From assembly GCA_943349045.1 (NCBI GenBank), contig CALQZC010000003.1, forward strand, positions 1 to 51,278: a DNA stretch of 51,278 bases, read 5' to 3'. Under the pieces are notes generated by a model. That model did no database searches, was not told the origin of the DNA, and was given only the letters and a program-made list of their open reading frames with translations. Origin of the DNA: Candidatus Peribacteria bacterium. GTDB taxonomy: Bacteria; Patescibacteriota; Gracilibacteria; UBA1369; UBA12463. Positions 38,977 to 49,033 of this stretch are shown piece after piece; position 1 is the stretch's first letter, and every line of letters starts with the position of its first letter. The position numbers and the translations under genes are program-made.

Positions 38977-39747
38977 TTAAACCACATCTTTCAAAAGTTC
39001 ACGCAAGGCATCCTCCCACGTGACCATTCGCCTGAGCCGCTTTTCAAGTTCGCGCCGAAACAACCGGAATCGCGCAGCAAGCGCGCTATTCACAGGAAAT
39101 GAAAGGGTCTCACGCTGAGTGGAGAGTTGCTCAAGTTTTGAGGGTGCACTTGGTTGACTCATTATATTTTCATCTTCTAGACGAGTAATTTCGCCGGCGA
39201 AATTGTCAGCTTTATTTTCATCATTTTTTTGGAGTAAAGATGATTGAGAAATATTTTTAACAGGCTCGCAACTCACCTCAATCACCCCACTCAGTAAATT
39301 TTTCTGCTCTTCTCTATTCTGCCTACGCAAATCACGAACGTACACAATGAGTGCCGATCTCGACAGATCCCTCAGTAACCCCAGCCACTGTTCCTCATTA
39401 TTCGAGGTGACCAACGACAAAACGGCACGAATCTTTGACCAGCCAATCTCGCCCGAGTACAGGGCACGACGCATCAAGCGTAAATCGACGAGCTGTGCAT
39501 CAAGCCGTAAAACCTCTTCCACAAGAGGATATCCAATCCCACCAACCACCGAAGCAAAGTGGAAAATCGAAGAAAATTTCTTCACATCATACGCGCCTCG
39601 ACGCTCCACGAGAGGCAAGAGCCCAATAAACATCCGCCGAGATGTCACCGCAACACTCGCGAGCTGCCGACACCGCTCGAGGAGTTCGCGATCGCTCAGG
39701 TGTTCTGGATCTGTAGTAAGGAAACCAAGTTCGTTCATGGCGTACAT
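38977..39747 (-). CDS. DUF222-like protein without an HNH motif (paralogue of 12308-13183)
   Basis: SDRELLERCRQLASVAVTSRRMFIGLLPLVERR and YSGEIGWSKIRAVLSLVTSNNEEQWLGLLRDLSRSALIVYVRDL match the N-terminal/DUF222-like pattern; no CxxC/HH region. Confidence 0.65.
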   Translation of the reverse strand: MYAMNELGFLTTDPEHLSDRELLERCRQLASVAVTSRRMFIGLLPLVERRGAYDVKKFSSIFHFASVVGGIGYPLVEEVLRLDAQLVDLRLMRRALYSGEIGWSKIRAVLSLVTSNNEEQWLGLLRDLSRSALIVYVRDLRRQNREEQKNLLSGVIEVSCEPVKNISQSSLLQKNDENKADNFAGEITRLEDENIMSQPSAPSKLEQLSTQRETLSFPVNSALAARFRLFRRELEKRLRRMVTWEDALRELLKDVV

Positions 39748-39915
39748 ATAAAAACAGATGATGATTGCAAAAGTATCTCATGGATTTTTATGGCTTCCTA
39801 ATAACATTTTCCTAACAAAAAGCTTACACGGCGAAAAGATATACCATGAGACTCAAAAACATTATTATGGAGCTCTGTCCAGGGGTACATTCAGAAACAC
39901 TAATAACCAGTATAT

Positions 39916-40377
39916 TTATATAGCAGACAAAGATGGATGATTGATGAGGAGGACACGATCAATGGTGGCAATAGCTCCATCAGGGCCGTCAAGACTTGGG
40001 AAAATCCTATTATGAAGGAGGGGCCACGATGCAAACGAATGAGAAGAACATGAAATTTTAAATTGGGTTCGCTGTCCATCATACGGACGATGAATGGCGA
40101 TCTGAATACCAGGTTCACGAGTCGTCACAATATCACCATGAGGTTTATGACGATAAGCATCATTAAACTTCAATCGATCAGGTTTATTGGCTCGAGCATG
40201 AGCTACGCCAGTTTTTTCAAGGTCAAGAGCGCGAGTAAGGGCAGCCTTTATCATACGAAGCCCGGCCGCAACACCAGCCGAAGGCTTTTCTAGTTTTTTC
40301 GCCTCCAGTCGAGCCTGTCTACCAGTCAACTCAGCAACTCCCAAACCTACCAATCTATCAAGTTTCTTTCCATCCAT
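39916..40377 (-). CDS. Hypothetical protein
   Basis: 153-aa ORF; no recognised family. Confidence 0.5.
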   Translation of the reverse strand: MDGKKLDRLVGLGVAELTGRQARLEAKKLEKPSAGVAAGLRMIKAALTRALDLEKTGVAHARANKPDRLKFNDAYRHKPHGDIVTTREPGIQIAIHRPYDGQRTQFKISCSSHSFASWPLLHNRIFPSLDGPDGAIATIDRVLLINHPSLSAI

Positions 40378-40393
40378 AGTGGAATATAAAAGA

Positions 40394-41245
40394 CTAAGAA
40401 CTTTGCAATTTCAATATAAACCTTGCGCCCTTTCCACCAGATCCATTAAGCAAACCTCCATGTGGTTCGCACTCAATTGATCCACCCATCGCAGCCATTC
40501 GTTCGCGTGCATGAGCAAGACCCATGCCAGTCCCTTTCTCGCAACCACTCTTTCCCCACTCAAAAAGCTCGTTAACAATCTCATCACGAATACCAGACCC
40601 ATCATCAGAAACTTCCAAGATAACAACATCTCCTTCTTCTCGAGCACTCAAAATAAACGTATTAGCACAACCATGACGCCTACTATTTTTTGCCATATTG
40701 ATAAGTAAAAGCTCAAGAGAGGCGCTATGCATAAAAACAGTAGCATCTTGAGGATAATCTATAGTTAATCCATTATAATCTCCATCCTCAGACACGAAAC
40801 AATACTCCAGAGAAGGCACAATATGATTCACCAAATCCTTCAAAGAGCCTGGCTGCACATCAAGCACGACATCTTCCATCCAAAACTCCATCGCGTGCAA
40901 AACACAAAGCATACCTTGAAGAGCAGATCGAATACGTTCATACCATTTCGTGACCTGCTCAGGTTCATTATCTTGAATATCAAGATAAATTATATCCAGA
41001 GAACCCATCAGAGTATGGAACTGACCGAGCGCATCATGATCAAAAATTGCCTGAACGGAAAGACACTCTCGTCGAACATGTTTGATAACCGAAGCAATAG
41101 CACCAAATGTTTGACGCCAGACCTCGATATCCTGCACAGTCAACTGCTGAGTATCCGTCTGGATGATTTCTTGCTGAAGCTGTTCAAGGGCAGCCGTTTG
41201 AGCGAGAAGCGGTTCAACATATTCTTTGGGAATATTTGGGATCAT
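40394..41245 (-). CDS. Histidine kinase (HATPase_c), no sensor domain recognised
   Basis: FDHDALGQFHTLMGSL H-box-like; LELLLINMAKNSRRHG (N box), LEVSDDGSGIRDEI, GTGMGLAHARERMAAMGGSIE. Confidence 0.8.
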   Translation of the reverse strand: MIPNIPKEYVEPLLAQTAALEQLQQEIIQTDTQQLTVQDIEVWRQTFGAIASVIKHVRRECLSVQAIFDHDALGQFHTLMGSLDIIYLDIQDNEPEQVTKWYERIRSALQGMLCVLHAMEFWMEDVVLDVQPGSLKDLVNHIVPSLEYCFVSEDGDYNGLTIDYPQDATVFMHSASLELLLINMAKNSRRHGCANTFILSAREEGDVVILEVSDDGSGIRDEIVNELFEWGKSGCEKGTGMGLAHARERMAAMGGSIECEPHGGLLNGSGGKGARFILKLQSS

Positions 41246-41342
41246 GGAACAATGAGAAGAAGATGTGACTATAAGTGATTATGAAGATTTTTACAACAAA
41301 AGATCTTGACTCCCCAGTCTCGCTCTGGCAAAGTGTGCTCGC

Positions 41343-41369
41343 TAATTCATACCATTTTAGTATGAATTA
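41343..41369. promoter_or_regulatory. Perfect 10-bp inverted repeat upstream of rrf2-suf (candidate operator)
   Basis: TAATTCATAC-CATTTTA-GTATGAATTA, 42 bp before the rrf2 start. Confidence 0.65.
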
Positions 41370-41410
41370 AAGAAAACAGCTTCAGAAAGCGACAATTTAC
41401 CTGGAAAAAT

Positions 41411-41854
41411 ATGTTCCATCTCTCTCGAAAAGTCGACTACGGACTCCTGCTGCTCATCGAACTGGCCCAGAGCCAGCAGGCAGGCAACGAGCCAATTTCC
41501 CTCAAGGAGTTCGCAAAAAGCCGATTTATGTCATTTTTCTTCCTCCAGCGGGTAGCCTACGAGCTCCGCAAAAAAGGGCTCATTGAAGCCACGAGAGGAA
41601 AGAGTGGCGGCTACTTTCTCTCCAGAAATCCGAAAGAGATTAGCCTGAAAGAAATTTTTGAACTTCTCGAAGGTTCGGTCGCGATCATGCAAGGACTCGA
41701 AGTGAAAGAAAAACTCCCCTGCCTGAATGAAAAACTTTTCACCGCGCATCACGGACTTTCTCTTCTCAACAACGATCTAAAACAATCCCTCTCGCGAATT
41801 ACGCTCCAAGACTTTATATCTCCTAATACACGCCATGTCACAACTCGTCATTAA
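41411..41854 (+). CDS. Rrf2-family transcriptional regulator
   Basis: MFHLSRKVDYGLLLLIELAQ, SLKEFAKSRFMSFFFLQRVAYELRKKGLIEATRGKSGGYFLSRNPKEISLKEIFELLEG; followed by suf genes. Confidence 0.92.
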   Translation: MFHLSRKVDYGLLLLIELAQSQQAGNEPISLKEFAKSRFMSFFFLQRVAYELRKKGLIEATRGKSGGYFLSRNPKEISLKEIFELLEGSVAIMQGLEVKEKLPCLNEKLFTAHHGLSLLNNDLKQSLSRITLQDFISPNTRHVTTRH

Positions 41855-42596
41855 GAATCTTCACGCCTCGGTCGATAATAAAGAAATTCTCAAAGGAATT
41901 TCTCTCACCGTAAACTCCGGCGAAATTCACGCCATTATGGGTCCAAACGGATCAGGAAAATCCACGCTCTGCCATATTCTCATGGGTCACCCAAAGTATA
42001 CCATCACGAGCGGAACCATCGAGCTCGACGGCGTAAGTATTACCGAAATGGCACCCGATCAGCGCGCACAACTTGGCTTGTTCCTGAGCTTTCAGTACCC
42101 ACAGGAAATTCCTGGCGTGAAGTATACGAACTTTTTGCGACAGGCGAAGAATGCGTTATTGGCAGCTGCCGGTCAGCCAGCCGTAAAGATTCCAGACTTT
42201 CTCAAAACACTCAAAGAGAAAATCAAGATGCTGAAATTTCCAGAAGATTTCTTGAATCGCGCGGTGAACGAAGGATTTTCGGGTGGAGAAAAAAAACGTG
42301 CAGAGATTTTACAGATGGCCATATTTGAGCCAAAATTCGCGATTCTCGATGAAACCGACTCAGGTCTCGATGTCGACGCACTCAAGATCGTCGCAAAAGG
42401 CGCAGCATCCATCGCAAAAGAAACCCAGTGTGGCGTGCTTCTCATTACGCACTATCAAAGAATTCTCAACTACATCGAACCATCATTCGTACACATCATG
42501 TCAGAAGGACGCATCGTCAGAAGCGGCTCGATGGATCTCGTGCACGAAGTCGAGGCGAAAGGATATGAACCGTTTCTCGTAACCACCACCGTATAA
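41835..42596 (+). CDS. sufC: Fe-S assembly ATPase SufC
   Basis: [54 protein letters not shown]. Confidence 0.97.
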   Translation: MSQLVIKNLHASVDNKEILKGISLTVNSGEIHAIMGPNGSGKSTLCHILMGHPKYTITSGTIELDGVSITEMAPDQRAQLGLFLSFQYPQEIPGVKYTNFLRQAKNALLAAAGQPAVKIPDFLKTLKEKIKMLKFPEDFLNRAVNEGFSGGEKKRAEILQMAIFEPKFAILDETDSGLDVDALKIVAKGAASIAKETQCGVLLITHYQRILNYIEPSFVHIMSEGRIVRSGSMDLVHEVEAKGYEPFLVTTTV

Positions 42597-44011
42597 TGGC
42601 CACTCAACAACAGCAGGACATCACCAGCGAACTTACGGATTATCGTTATGGATTTCATGACGAAGAAAAATATGAGTTCAAGTCGGGGAAAGGGCTTACC
42701 GAAGAGACGGTACGTATGATCTCAGCATACAAAAAGGAGCCGCAGTGGATGCTCGATTTCCGTTTGAAGGCGTACAAAATTTACCGAGAAAAACCAATGC
42801 CAACCTGGGGAAGTCCATTCCTCCAGGATATCGATTTCGAAAATATTCACTACTACATCAAACCAACGGATCGTAAGTCACGCAACTGGGAAGACGTTCC
42901 GGCAGAGATCAAGTCGACGTTTGATAAACTCGGAATTCCCGAGGCCGAGCGAAAATTTCTCGCAGGTGTTGGCGCACAGTACGAATCAGAAACCGTCTAT
43001 CACTCACTTCAAGCGCATCTCGAAGAAAAAGGAGTGATCTTTGTCGATACCGATACTGCCGTACAAAAATATCCAGAACTTGTTCAGAAGTATTTTGCCA
43101 CGATCGTTCCACCGCGAGATAACAAACTCGCCGCGCTGAATTCCGCAGTATGGAGCGGTGGATCGTTCGTCTACATTCCAAAAGGCGTACATGTTGAACT
43201 GCCGTTGCAGGCCTACTTCCGTATCAACGCCGAGAACGCCGGACAGTTCGAGCGAACACTGATTATCGCGGAAGAAGGCTCATCAGTCCACTACACGGAG
43301 GGCTGCACCGCGCCAATTTATGCAACAGATTCTCTCCACTCAGCGGTCGTTGAAATCATCGTTCACAAAGATGCACGTGTCCAATACACCACCGTTCAAA
43401 ACTGGTCACGCAACGTCTTCAACCTCGTCACCAAGCGAGCCGTCGCTCACGAAAATGCCACGATGATGTGGCTCGACTGTAACATCGGATCGAAACTTAC
43501 GATGAAGTACCCAAGTATTTATCTCATGGGTAAAGGTGCACGCGGAGAAATTATGTCACTTGCCATGGCGAATAAGGATCAACATCAGGACGCCGGTGGA
43601 AAAATTTTCCATATGGCACCCGATACGTCATCAGTCATCAACGCAAAATCAGTGTCGCTGCGAGGTGGACGATCTTCATATCGAGGTATGTTGCAGGTCG
43701 CTCCAGGCGCAGAAAGAAGCCGTTCTCGAGTAACCTGTGACGCATTACTCCTCGACACGCAGTCCGCTACCGACACCTACCCAACCATGCAGATCGACGA
43801 AAATAATGTCGCCATCGCGCACGAGGCAACCGTCACAAAAATTTCCGAAGAGCAGCTATTCTATCTCATGTCACGAGGCCTCTCCGAACAGGAAGCAAGC
43901 AATATGATCGTCAACGGATTCCTCGCACCACTGATCAAAGAGTTCCCAATGGAATACGCACTGGAATTAAATCGATTGATCGCATTGGAAATGGAAGGCT
44001 CTGTAGGGTAA
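42596..44011 (+). CDS. sufB: Fe-S assembly protein SufB
   Basis: [55 protein letters not shown]-terminal [28 protein letters not shown]. Confidence 0.97.
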   Translation: MATQQQQDITSELTDYRYGFHDEEKYEFKSGKGLTEETVRMISAYKKEPQWMLDFRLKAYKIYREKPMPTWGSPFLQDIDFENIHYYIKPTDRKSRNWEDVPAEIKSTFDKLGIPEAERKFLAGVGAQYESETVYHSLQAHLEEKGVIFVDTDTAVQKYPELVQKYFATIVPPRDNKLAALNSAVWSGGSFVYIPKGVHVELPLQAYFRINAENAGQFERTLIIAEEGSSVHYTEGCTAPIYATDSLHSAVVEIIVHKDARVQYTTVQNWSRNVFNLVTKRAVAHENATMMWLDCNIGSKLTMKYPSIYLMGKGARGEIMSLAMANKDQHQDAGGKIFHMAPDTSSVINAKSVSLRGGRSSYRGMLQVAPGAERSRSRVTCDALLLDTQSATDTYPTMQIDENNVAIAHEATVTKISEEQLFYLMSRGLSEQEASNMIVNGFLAPLIKEFPMEYALELNRLIALEMEGSVG

Positions 44012-44026
44012 TTTTTCACCACCACT

Positions 44027-44668
44027 ATGACTCACACCACAATCACCATCCCCGCAAACACCAAGCAGCTTATCCTCCAGGACAAGCCAGAATCTCGAAA
44101 CATTATTCTCGAGGAAAATGCGGAGGTCCAGTACATTGTTTCATTCAAAAATGAAAAGCCAGAGGACAAAAGCATCATTACCTTTGAACTCAATGGCGAC
44201 CGCTCTCACGCTGAAATTTTCGGACTCTTCGCAGGAAAAAATAACGACCGGATGAGTTTCGAAACTCGAACCGTTCACAAAGGAAATAACACCTATGGCC
44301 ACGCAACCGTCAAAACACTTCTGAAAGACGAGGCGCAGTCAGACTACTTCGGACTCATCCGAATTGAAAAAGATACCACTCAGAGCGATGGGCATCTTTC
44401 GCACGACACGATGCTCCTCTCAAAGAAAGCAAAATCGAGATCAGTTCCTTCACTCGAGATCGAGGCAAACGATGTAAAAGCCGGACACAGCGCTTCAGTT
44501 GGCCAAGTTGACGAGGAAGCCATTTTTTATCTCCGCTCACGAGGACTCACCGAAGAGCAGGCACGCGAGCTGATGATCGACGGATTTTTTGAATCACTCC
44601 TCCTGCAAATTCCAGACGAATCCATGGCGTCACAACTTCGAGAATCACTCCAGCAATCACTTTCATAA
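44027..44668 (+). CDS. sufD: Short SufD-like protein
   Basis: SVPSLEIEANDVKAGHSASVGQVDEEAIFYLRSRGLTEEQARELMIDGFF; only 213 aa. Confidence 0.88.
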   Translation: MTHTTITIPANTKQLILQDKPESRNIILEENAEVQYIVSFKNEKPEDKSIITFELNGDRSHAEIFGLFAGKNNDRMSFETRTVHKGNNTYGHATVKTLLKDEAQSDYFGLIRIEKDTTQSDGHLSHDTMLLSKKAKSRSVPSLEIEANDVKAGHSASVGQVDEEAIFYLRSRGLTEEQARELMIDGFFESLLLQIPDESMASQLRESLQQSLS

Positions 44669-44687
44669 TTTCTTTACTCGTTCACTC

Positions 44688-45026
44688 ATGTTCACTCCTA
44701 CATTTCCCATCGAAGATCTCCCGTCTGGTAACAAAAAATGCACCACGATCAACGGGATCGAGCTCATGATCGTCAACGTCAATGGGAACGTCTACGCAAC
44801 ACAAAAAAGCTGCAGCCATGCACAGACCGATCTCAGCGAGGGAAATCTGGAAGGATGTATTATCGAGTGTCCGCTTCACGGAGCCATGTTTGACGTCACC
44901 GACGGACGAGTTCTCAGTCTTCCAGCCATCACTCCGCTCAAAACCTATCCAGCAAAAATTGAAAACGGCGTAATAATGGTCGATGTACCAGAACCAGAAT
45001 CTGCAACAGAACCAACCAATGCTTAA
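44688..45026 (+). CDS. Rieske-type [2Fe-2S] protein in the SUF operon
   Basis: CSHAQTDLSEGNLEGCIIECPLHGAMFDVTDG (CxH...CxxH); ATG at 44688. Confidence 0.9.
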   Translation: MFTPTFPIEDLPSGNKKCTTINGIELMIVNVNGNVYATQKSCSHAQTDLSEGNLEGCIIECPLHGAMFDVTDGRVLSLPAITPLKTYPAKIENGVIMVDVPEPESATEPTNA

Positions 45027-46263
45027 CTCACAGCAACTCAAAAAAGACTTCCCCATTCTCTCCCGCGTTATCAACGGAAAAAAACTGACATACCTGGATA
45101 ACGCATCCACCAGCCAGAAACCACAATCCGTCATCAGCGCCATCACCGACTATTACACGAACCACAACGCGAATATTCACCGTGCTGTCTACACCATTGC
45201 ACAAGAAGCAACGCTCGCCTATGAGAGCACTCGCGAAGCGGTAAAAGATTTTATCAACGCGCGCTCGGCAGAAGAAATTATTTTCACCCGCAACACGACG
45301 GAGTCGATCAATCTCGTTGCCTACGCCTACGCCGCAACAACACTTAAGCCAGGCGACAGCGTGATGGTTTCAGCACTCGAGCATCACAGCAACCTCGTTC
45401 CGTGGCAGGAGGTATGCCGAAAAACCGGTGCAACATTAAAAGTCATTCCCCTTTCAGGCGATCCGGAACTTCGGTACACCCTCGACTTCGAGTGGTTCCA
45501 AAAAAACATCGACGCCTCAGTAAAAATTCTCGCGATCACTCAGGCAAGTAATACAACGGGAACCATCGTACCAGTAGAAAAATTCATAGAAGTCGCGCGC
45601 GCGCATGGCGCAAAAGTGCTCATCGACGGCGCACAATCAGTCCCCCACATGCCAGTTGATGTTCAGCAACTTGACTGCGACTTTCTCGCATTTTCAAGCC
45701 ATAAAATGCTTGGACCAACAGGCGTAGGAGCTCTCTATGCGAAGAAAGAGCTTCTCGAGACGATGCCTCCGTTTCTCTTCGGTGGCGATATGATTCGCGA
45801 GGTTCATCAGCAAGAAGCGACCTGGAATGATCTCCCTTGGAAGTTTGAAGCAGGCACTCCAAACATCGCGGATGTGATCGCATTTCAAGAAGCGATCAAA
45901 TATCTACGAGCGATCGGAATGCAGGAAATTGCCGAACATGATCAAGAACTCGCACACTACGCAAAACAGCAACTCGAAGCCATTCCGCAGATCATCATTC
46001 ACGCGCCAAAAAACGCAAAACAGATGACTGGCATTATTTCATTTGAAATTCCAGGCGTTCATCCACACGACATTGCTGAGATTTTCAACAGCGACAATAT
46101 CGCGATTCGCGGTGGTCATCACTGCGCACAGCCGCTTATGGAAACGCTGAATATTCCCGCAACCGCACGCATGAGTTTCTACATCTACAATACCCAGGAG
46201 GACATCGACACGGCCATCGAGGCAATCAAAAAAGTCATAAAAATTTTTTCACCAAAGAAATAA
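45019..46263 (+). CDS. sufS: Cysteine desulfurase SufS
   Basis: LTYLDNASTSQKP, IIFTRNTTESINLVAYAYA, LDFLAFSSHKMLGPTGVGALYAK, IRGGHHCAQPLM. Confidence 0.96.
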   Translation: MLNSQQLKKDFPILSRVINGKKLTYLDNASTSQKPQSVISAITDYYTNHNANIHRAVYTIAQEATLAYESTREAVKDFINARSAEEIIFTRNTTESINLVAYAYAATTLKPGDSVMVSALEHHSNLVPWQEVCRKTGATLKVIPLSGDPELRYTLDFEWFQKNIDASVKILAITQASNTTGTIVPVEKFIEVARAHGAKVLIDGAQSVPHMPVDVQQLDCDFLAFSSHKMLGPTGVGALYAKKELLETMPPFLFGGDMIREVHQQEATWNDLPWKFEAGTPNIADVIAFQEAIKYLRAIGMQEIAEHDQELAHYAKQQLEAIPQIIIHAPKNAKQMTGIISFEIPGVHPHDIAEIFNSDNIAIRGGHHCAQPLMETLNIPATARMSFYIYNTQEDIDTAIEAIKKVIKIFSPKK

Positions 46264-46280
46264 TCTCACGACACTCAACC

Positions 46281-46655
46281 ATGGACATGTACGCAGAAAA
46301 CATCCTCGATCACTTCCAAAACCCACGGCATAAGGGAACGCTCAGTGCCGCGACTATTTCTGTTGAAGAAGTCAATCCTCTGTGTGGCGACAAGCTCTCG
46401 CTCGATCTCATCATAGAAAACGGTAGCATTAAAGACATGGCATTTTCCGGCTCCGGCTGCGCGATTTCGCAAGCATCTATGTCTATGGTTGCCGAAGAGC
46501 TTAATGGAAAATCTCTTGAAGAAGCTGAAAAGCTCAGTAAAGATACCATCTACGAACTCCTTGGTGTTCCGATTAGCCCCGCGCGCGTAAAGTGTGCCAT
46601 CCTCTCATATGCCCTCCTAAAAAAATCGCTCATACTTCTCAAACACCAATCATAA
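46281..46655 (+). CDS. sufU: SufU/IscU-like Fe-S scaffold or sulfurtransferase
   Basis: ILDHFQNPRHKGTL, NPLCGDKLSLDL, FSGSGCAISQASMSMVAEEL, RVKCAILSYALLKKSL. Confidence 0.93.
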   Translation: MDMYAENILDHFQNPRHKGTLSAATISVEEVNPLCGDKLSLDLIIENGSIKDMAFSGSGCAISQASMSMVAEELNGKSLEEAEKLSKDTIYELLGVPISPARVKCAILSYALLKKSLILLKHQS

Positions 46656-46656
46656 T

Positions 46657-47043
46657 ATGGCCACTAAAAAAACTTCACCAAAAAAAGTTACCGCTACACC
46701 ACCAGCCTACAAAACCGTTGACGAACAGTGCGCCGCCAACCCAGTCATTAAAAAAATCTACGAGGCTATCAACGAAATTATCGACCCAGAAATCGGCATC
46801 GGAATCGTCGATCTCGGCCTCATCTACGACGTCAAACTCAGCAAGCGTCACGCCGCCATCACCATGACGCTCACCTCAATGGGCTGCCCCGTCGGCCCCA
46901 TGATCGTCGAACAAATCGAGACCCTCGTCCCTCAAATGGTCTCCACCGACATCGACCACGCCGACACCCACATCGTCTGGGAACCCGCCTGGAACCCCGA
47001 AAAAATGAAACCAGAAATGAGAGATATGGTGTTTAATTTTTAG
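46657..47043 (+). CDS. sufT: SufT/MIP18 (DUF59) family protein
   Basis: IIDPEIGIGIVDLGLIYDVKLSKRHAAITMTLTSMGCPVGPMI...WEPAWNPEKM. Confidence 0.92.
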   Translation: MATKKTSPKKVTATPPAYKTVDEQCAANPVIKKIYEAINEIIDPEIGIGIVDLGLIYDVKLSKRHAAITMTLTSMGCPVGPMIVEQIETLVPQMVSTDIDHADTHIVWEPAWNPEKMKPEMRDMVFNF

Positions 47044-47963
47044 ATTCGAGAAACAATCAAAGGAACTATCTCTTTACGGAGCAAAACTCCTGATTTTTCT
47101 GCTACATTTTCATTAAATGTAACATCAAATACACGAGAAATAAGTGACTGCGTATGAGTATCATGAGACACAAATAAATTAAAATTTTTCTCCAGATCGA
47201 CAGATGTCAAAAAAACAAAATAGAGACCATGCTGCTGCTGGAAATCTCGAAGTACGCATAATACCGTATCTAAACACTGCTTCATTAAGGCCTTCAAACG
47301 AACAACCTCAAGTTGAGTTATGCCAAATTTTTTTGAGCCAAAGGTAAACTCTTTATAATCCGCAAGTAAAACTTTCCGAATATCCTTTTTAGCAGCTTCG
47401 GTCTTAGCAGTAAACATATCATAAATAAATCCATCTGGAATTTGAACCTGTTTTTCAAGCCAATCGGCTGCCTTCTTATCCCTTTCACTCGTTATGGAAG
47501 CCTTAAAATTCAGAGTATTAGAGTAAATAGCACCGTAGAGAAGAATTGCAGACCAAGAATCAATAGCAACACAAGCATCCTGATATTTTTCCACAATTTG
47601 TGTGGCAGCAGAGCCAACTTTCTCAATTTGTATTACCGCATGAGGAAAAAGTTCATTCGCCCTATGCAACTCACGATGATCAATCACTTCAGCAACATCT
47701 TCGGATCTAATAATACTAGGCATACCAAAAACATCGCTCGCATCTACAAGAACAAAAGAATCAAAATCCCCAGAAGGACTAAAAGAAATATCATAAATAT
47801 GAAAACGATCAATAAGGTACTGCGCTTCAGGATGAGGTTGACCAAAAATACCCTCAGTTGCATCCTTACCCTGTTTCGTGAGCAATCGGCTATAGGCATA
47901 TGCACAAGCTAATCCGTCGAGATCGGGATTTATTTTAGGGATAATAAGTATTTTATTGGGCAT
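47040..47963 (-). CDS. DHH-family phosphoesterase (PpaC-like)
   Basis: IIPKINPDLDGLACAYAYSRLL, FVLVDASDVFGM, EVIDHREL, KVGSAATQIVEKY. Confidence 0.8.
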   Translation of the reverse strand: MPNKILIIPKINPDLDGLACAYAYSRLLTKQGKDATEGIFGQPHPEAQYLIDRFHIYDISFSPSGDFDSFVLVDASDVFGMPSIIRSEDVAEVIDHRELHRANELFPHAVIQIEKVGSAATQIVEKYQDACVAIDSWSAILLYGAIYSNTLNFKASITSERDKKAADWLEKQVQIPDGFIYDMFTAKTEAAKKDIRKVLLADYKEFTFGSKKFGITQLEVVRLKALMKQCLDTVLCVLRDFQQQHGLYFVFLTSVDLEKNFNLFVSHDTHTQSLISRVFDVTFNENVAEKSGVLLRKEIVPLIVSRI

Positions 47964-48010
47964 ATATGACCAAGTATAAACTGAGAAAGTATCAAAGTCA
48001 TCCTAAGATA

Positions 48011-48976
48011 TCATTTGTCTGCATTTTTCGACAAAATATACCGCAATAAAACAGCAGCCGTACGGTCCTCCTGAACAGCGCCATTAAGGCAAAGAGCTTT
48101 GACTGCTTCATCCGTAAACCATTCTGGATGAGTATGCTCTCCTTCTTCAGTTTGAACACTTATTGGCCGTGAATCAATATCAGCCTGTATAGCATGAGCT
48201 AAATAATAATGAAGATCCCAGATAACCGTTGCACCGCATATAGAAAGGTGTAAAGGATGGAAAGCTTCAGGCGGAAGATTCAAAAGAGTTTCTTCTACTA
48301 ATTCTTTTCTTGCAGCCTCAGCTGCTTTTACATTTATGTCAAAATCCGGTCGATCTTTCATGGCAAGATACTCACCAAGAGAATCAAACACCTTACCGCC
48401 AGGAAGTCTATAATCCCAACTTGCCGTCTCTGATCGCCATTCTTTTGTAAGTAAAATTTTCTTACCATCCGTAACAAGAGTACGAACACCAGGAGATCGC
48501 TCTGCAAATTCAAACGTACTTTCTTTTCCATTAGAAAATCTAACCCGCTGCGTAGCAACTCGAATCAATCTACCACGATATTGCTCTCGAGAAGGCTCCA
48601 AAATTTCAACAGAAGCTCTTCGAGTTTGAGCAATCAGTTCTATAAGCCGAATAACTTCAGTGGGAACATTTGGCTCTAATTCGCCATGATTATTAACGAC
48701 AACATGAATATAGGGCAACATATTATCTGAAGAATCTTGAAGTCGATAAGCCACCTCATCAGGATGATCTGTAAATAAATCTGGAGATCTGTATTGCAAG
48801 CGAGCTGCCCTCACATCATCAGGCGCATAGATCCCAAGCATTAATGTGTTTTGCAATGCTCTTCGTGGCTCTATACTATCGAGATTATCATAAAGGGCAT
48901 TGTTACCGGAATAAACAGCAAGCCTATTAGAAGGAGTACAATGAAATCCATATCTTTCTTCGCGATCACCTTCCAT
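48011..48976 (-). CDS. C-terminal half of a PhnN/guanylate-kinase-like fold fused to a Nudix domain
   Basis: YAPDDVRAARLQYRSPD...DEVAYRLQDS, then Nudix-like DYRLPGGKVFD...AAEAARKELVEETLLN. Same frame as 49034-49288, separated by one TAG. Confidence 0.75.
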   Translation of the reverse strand: MEGDREERYGFHCTPSNRLAVYSGNNALYDNLDSIEPRRALQNTLMLGIYAPDDVRAARLQYRSPDLFTDHPDEVAYRLQDSSDNMLPYIHVVVNNHGELEPNVPTEVIRLIELIAQTRRASVEILEPSREQYRGRLIRVATQRVRFSNGKESTFEFAERSPGVRTLVTDGKKILLTKEWRSETASWDYRLPGGKVFDSLGEYLAMKDRPDFDINVKAAEAARKELVEETLLNLPPEAFHPLHLSICGATVIWDLHYYLAHAIQADIDSRPISVQTEEGEHTHPEWFTDEAVKALCLNGAVQEDRTAAVLLRYILSKNADK

Positions 48977-49033
48977 TTTCCGAACCCAATGTAACGCTAT
49001 TTCTCCACTATCAACTTTTGCTTGAAACTCAGC

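Noticed and set aside
38858-39760. Possible integrative element at the tRNA-Glu 3' end carrying the DUF222-like gene
   Set aside because: No direct repeat of the tRNA 3' end seen beyond the gene and no integrase present.
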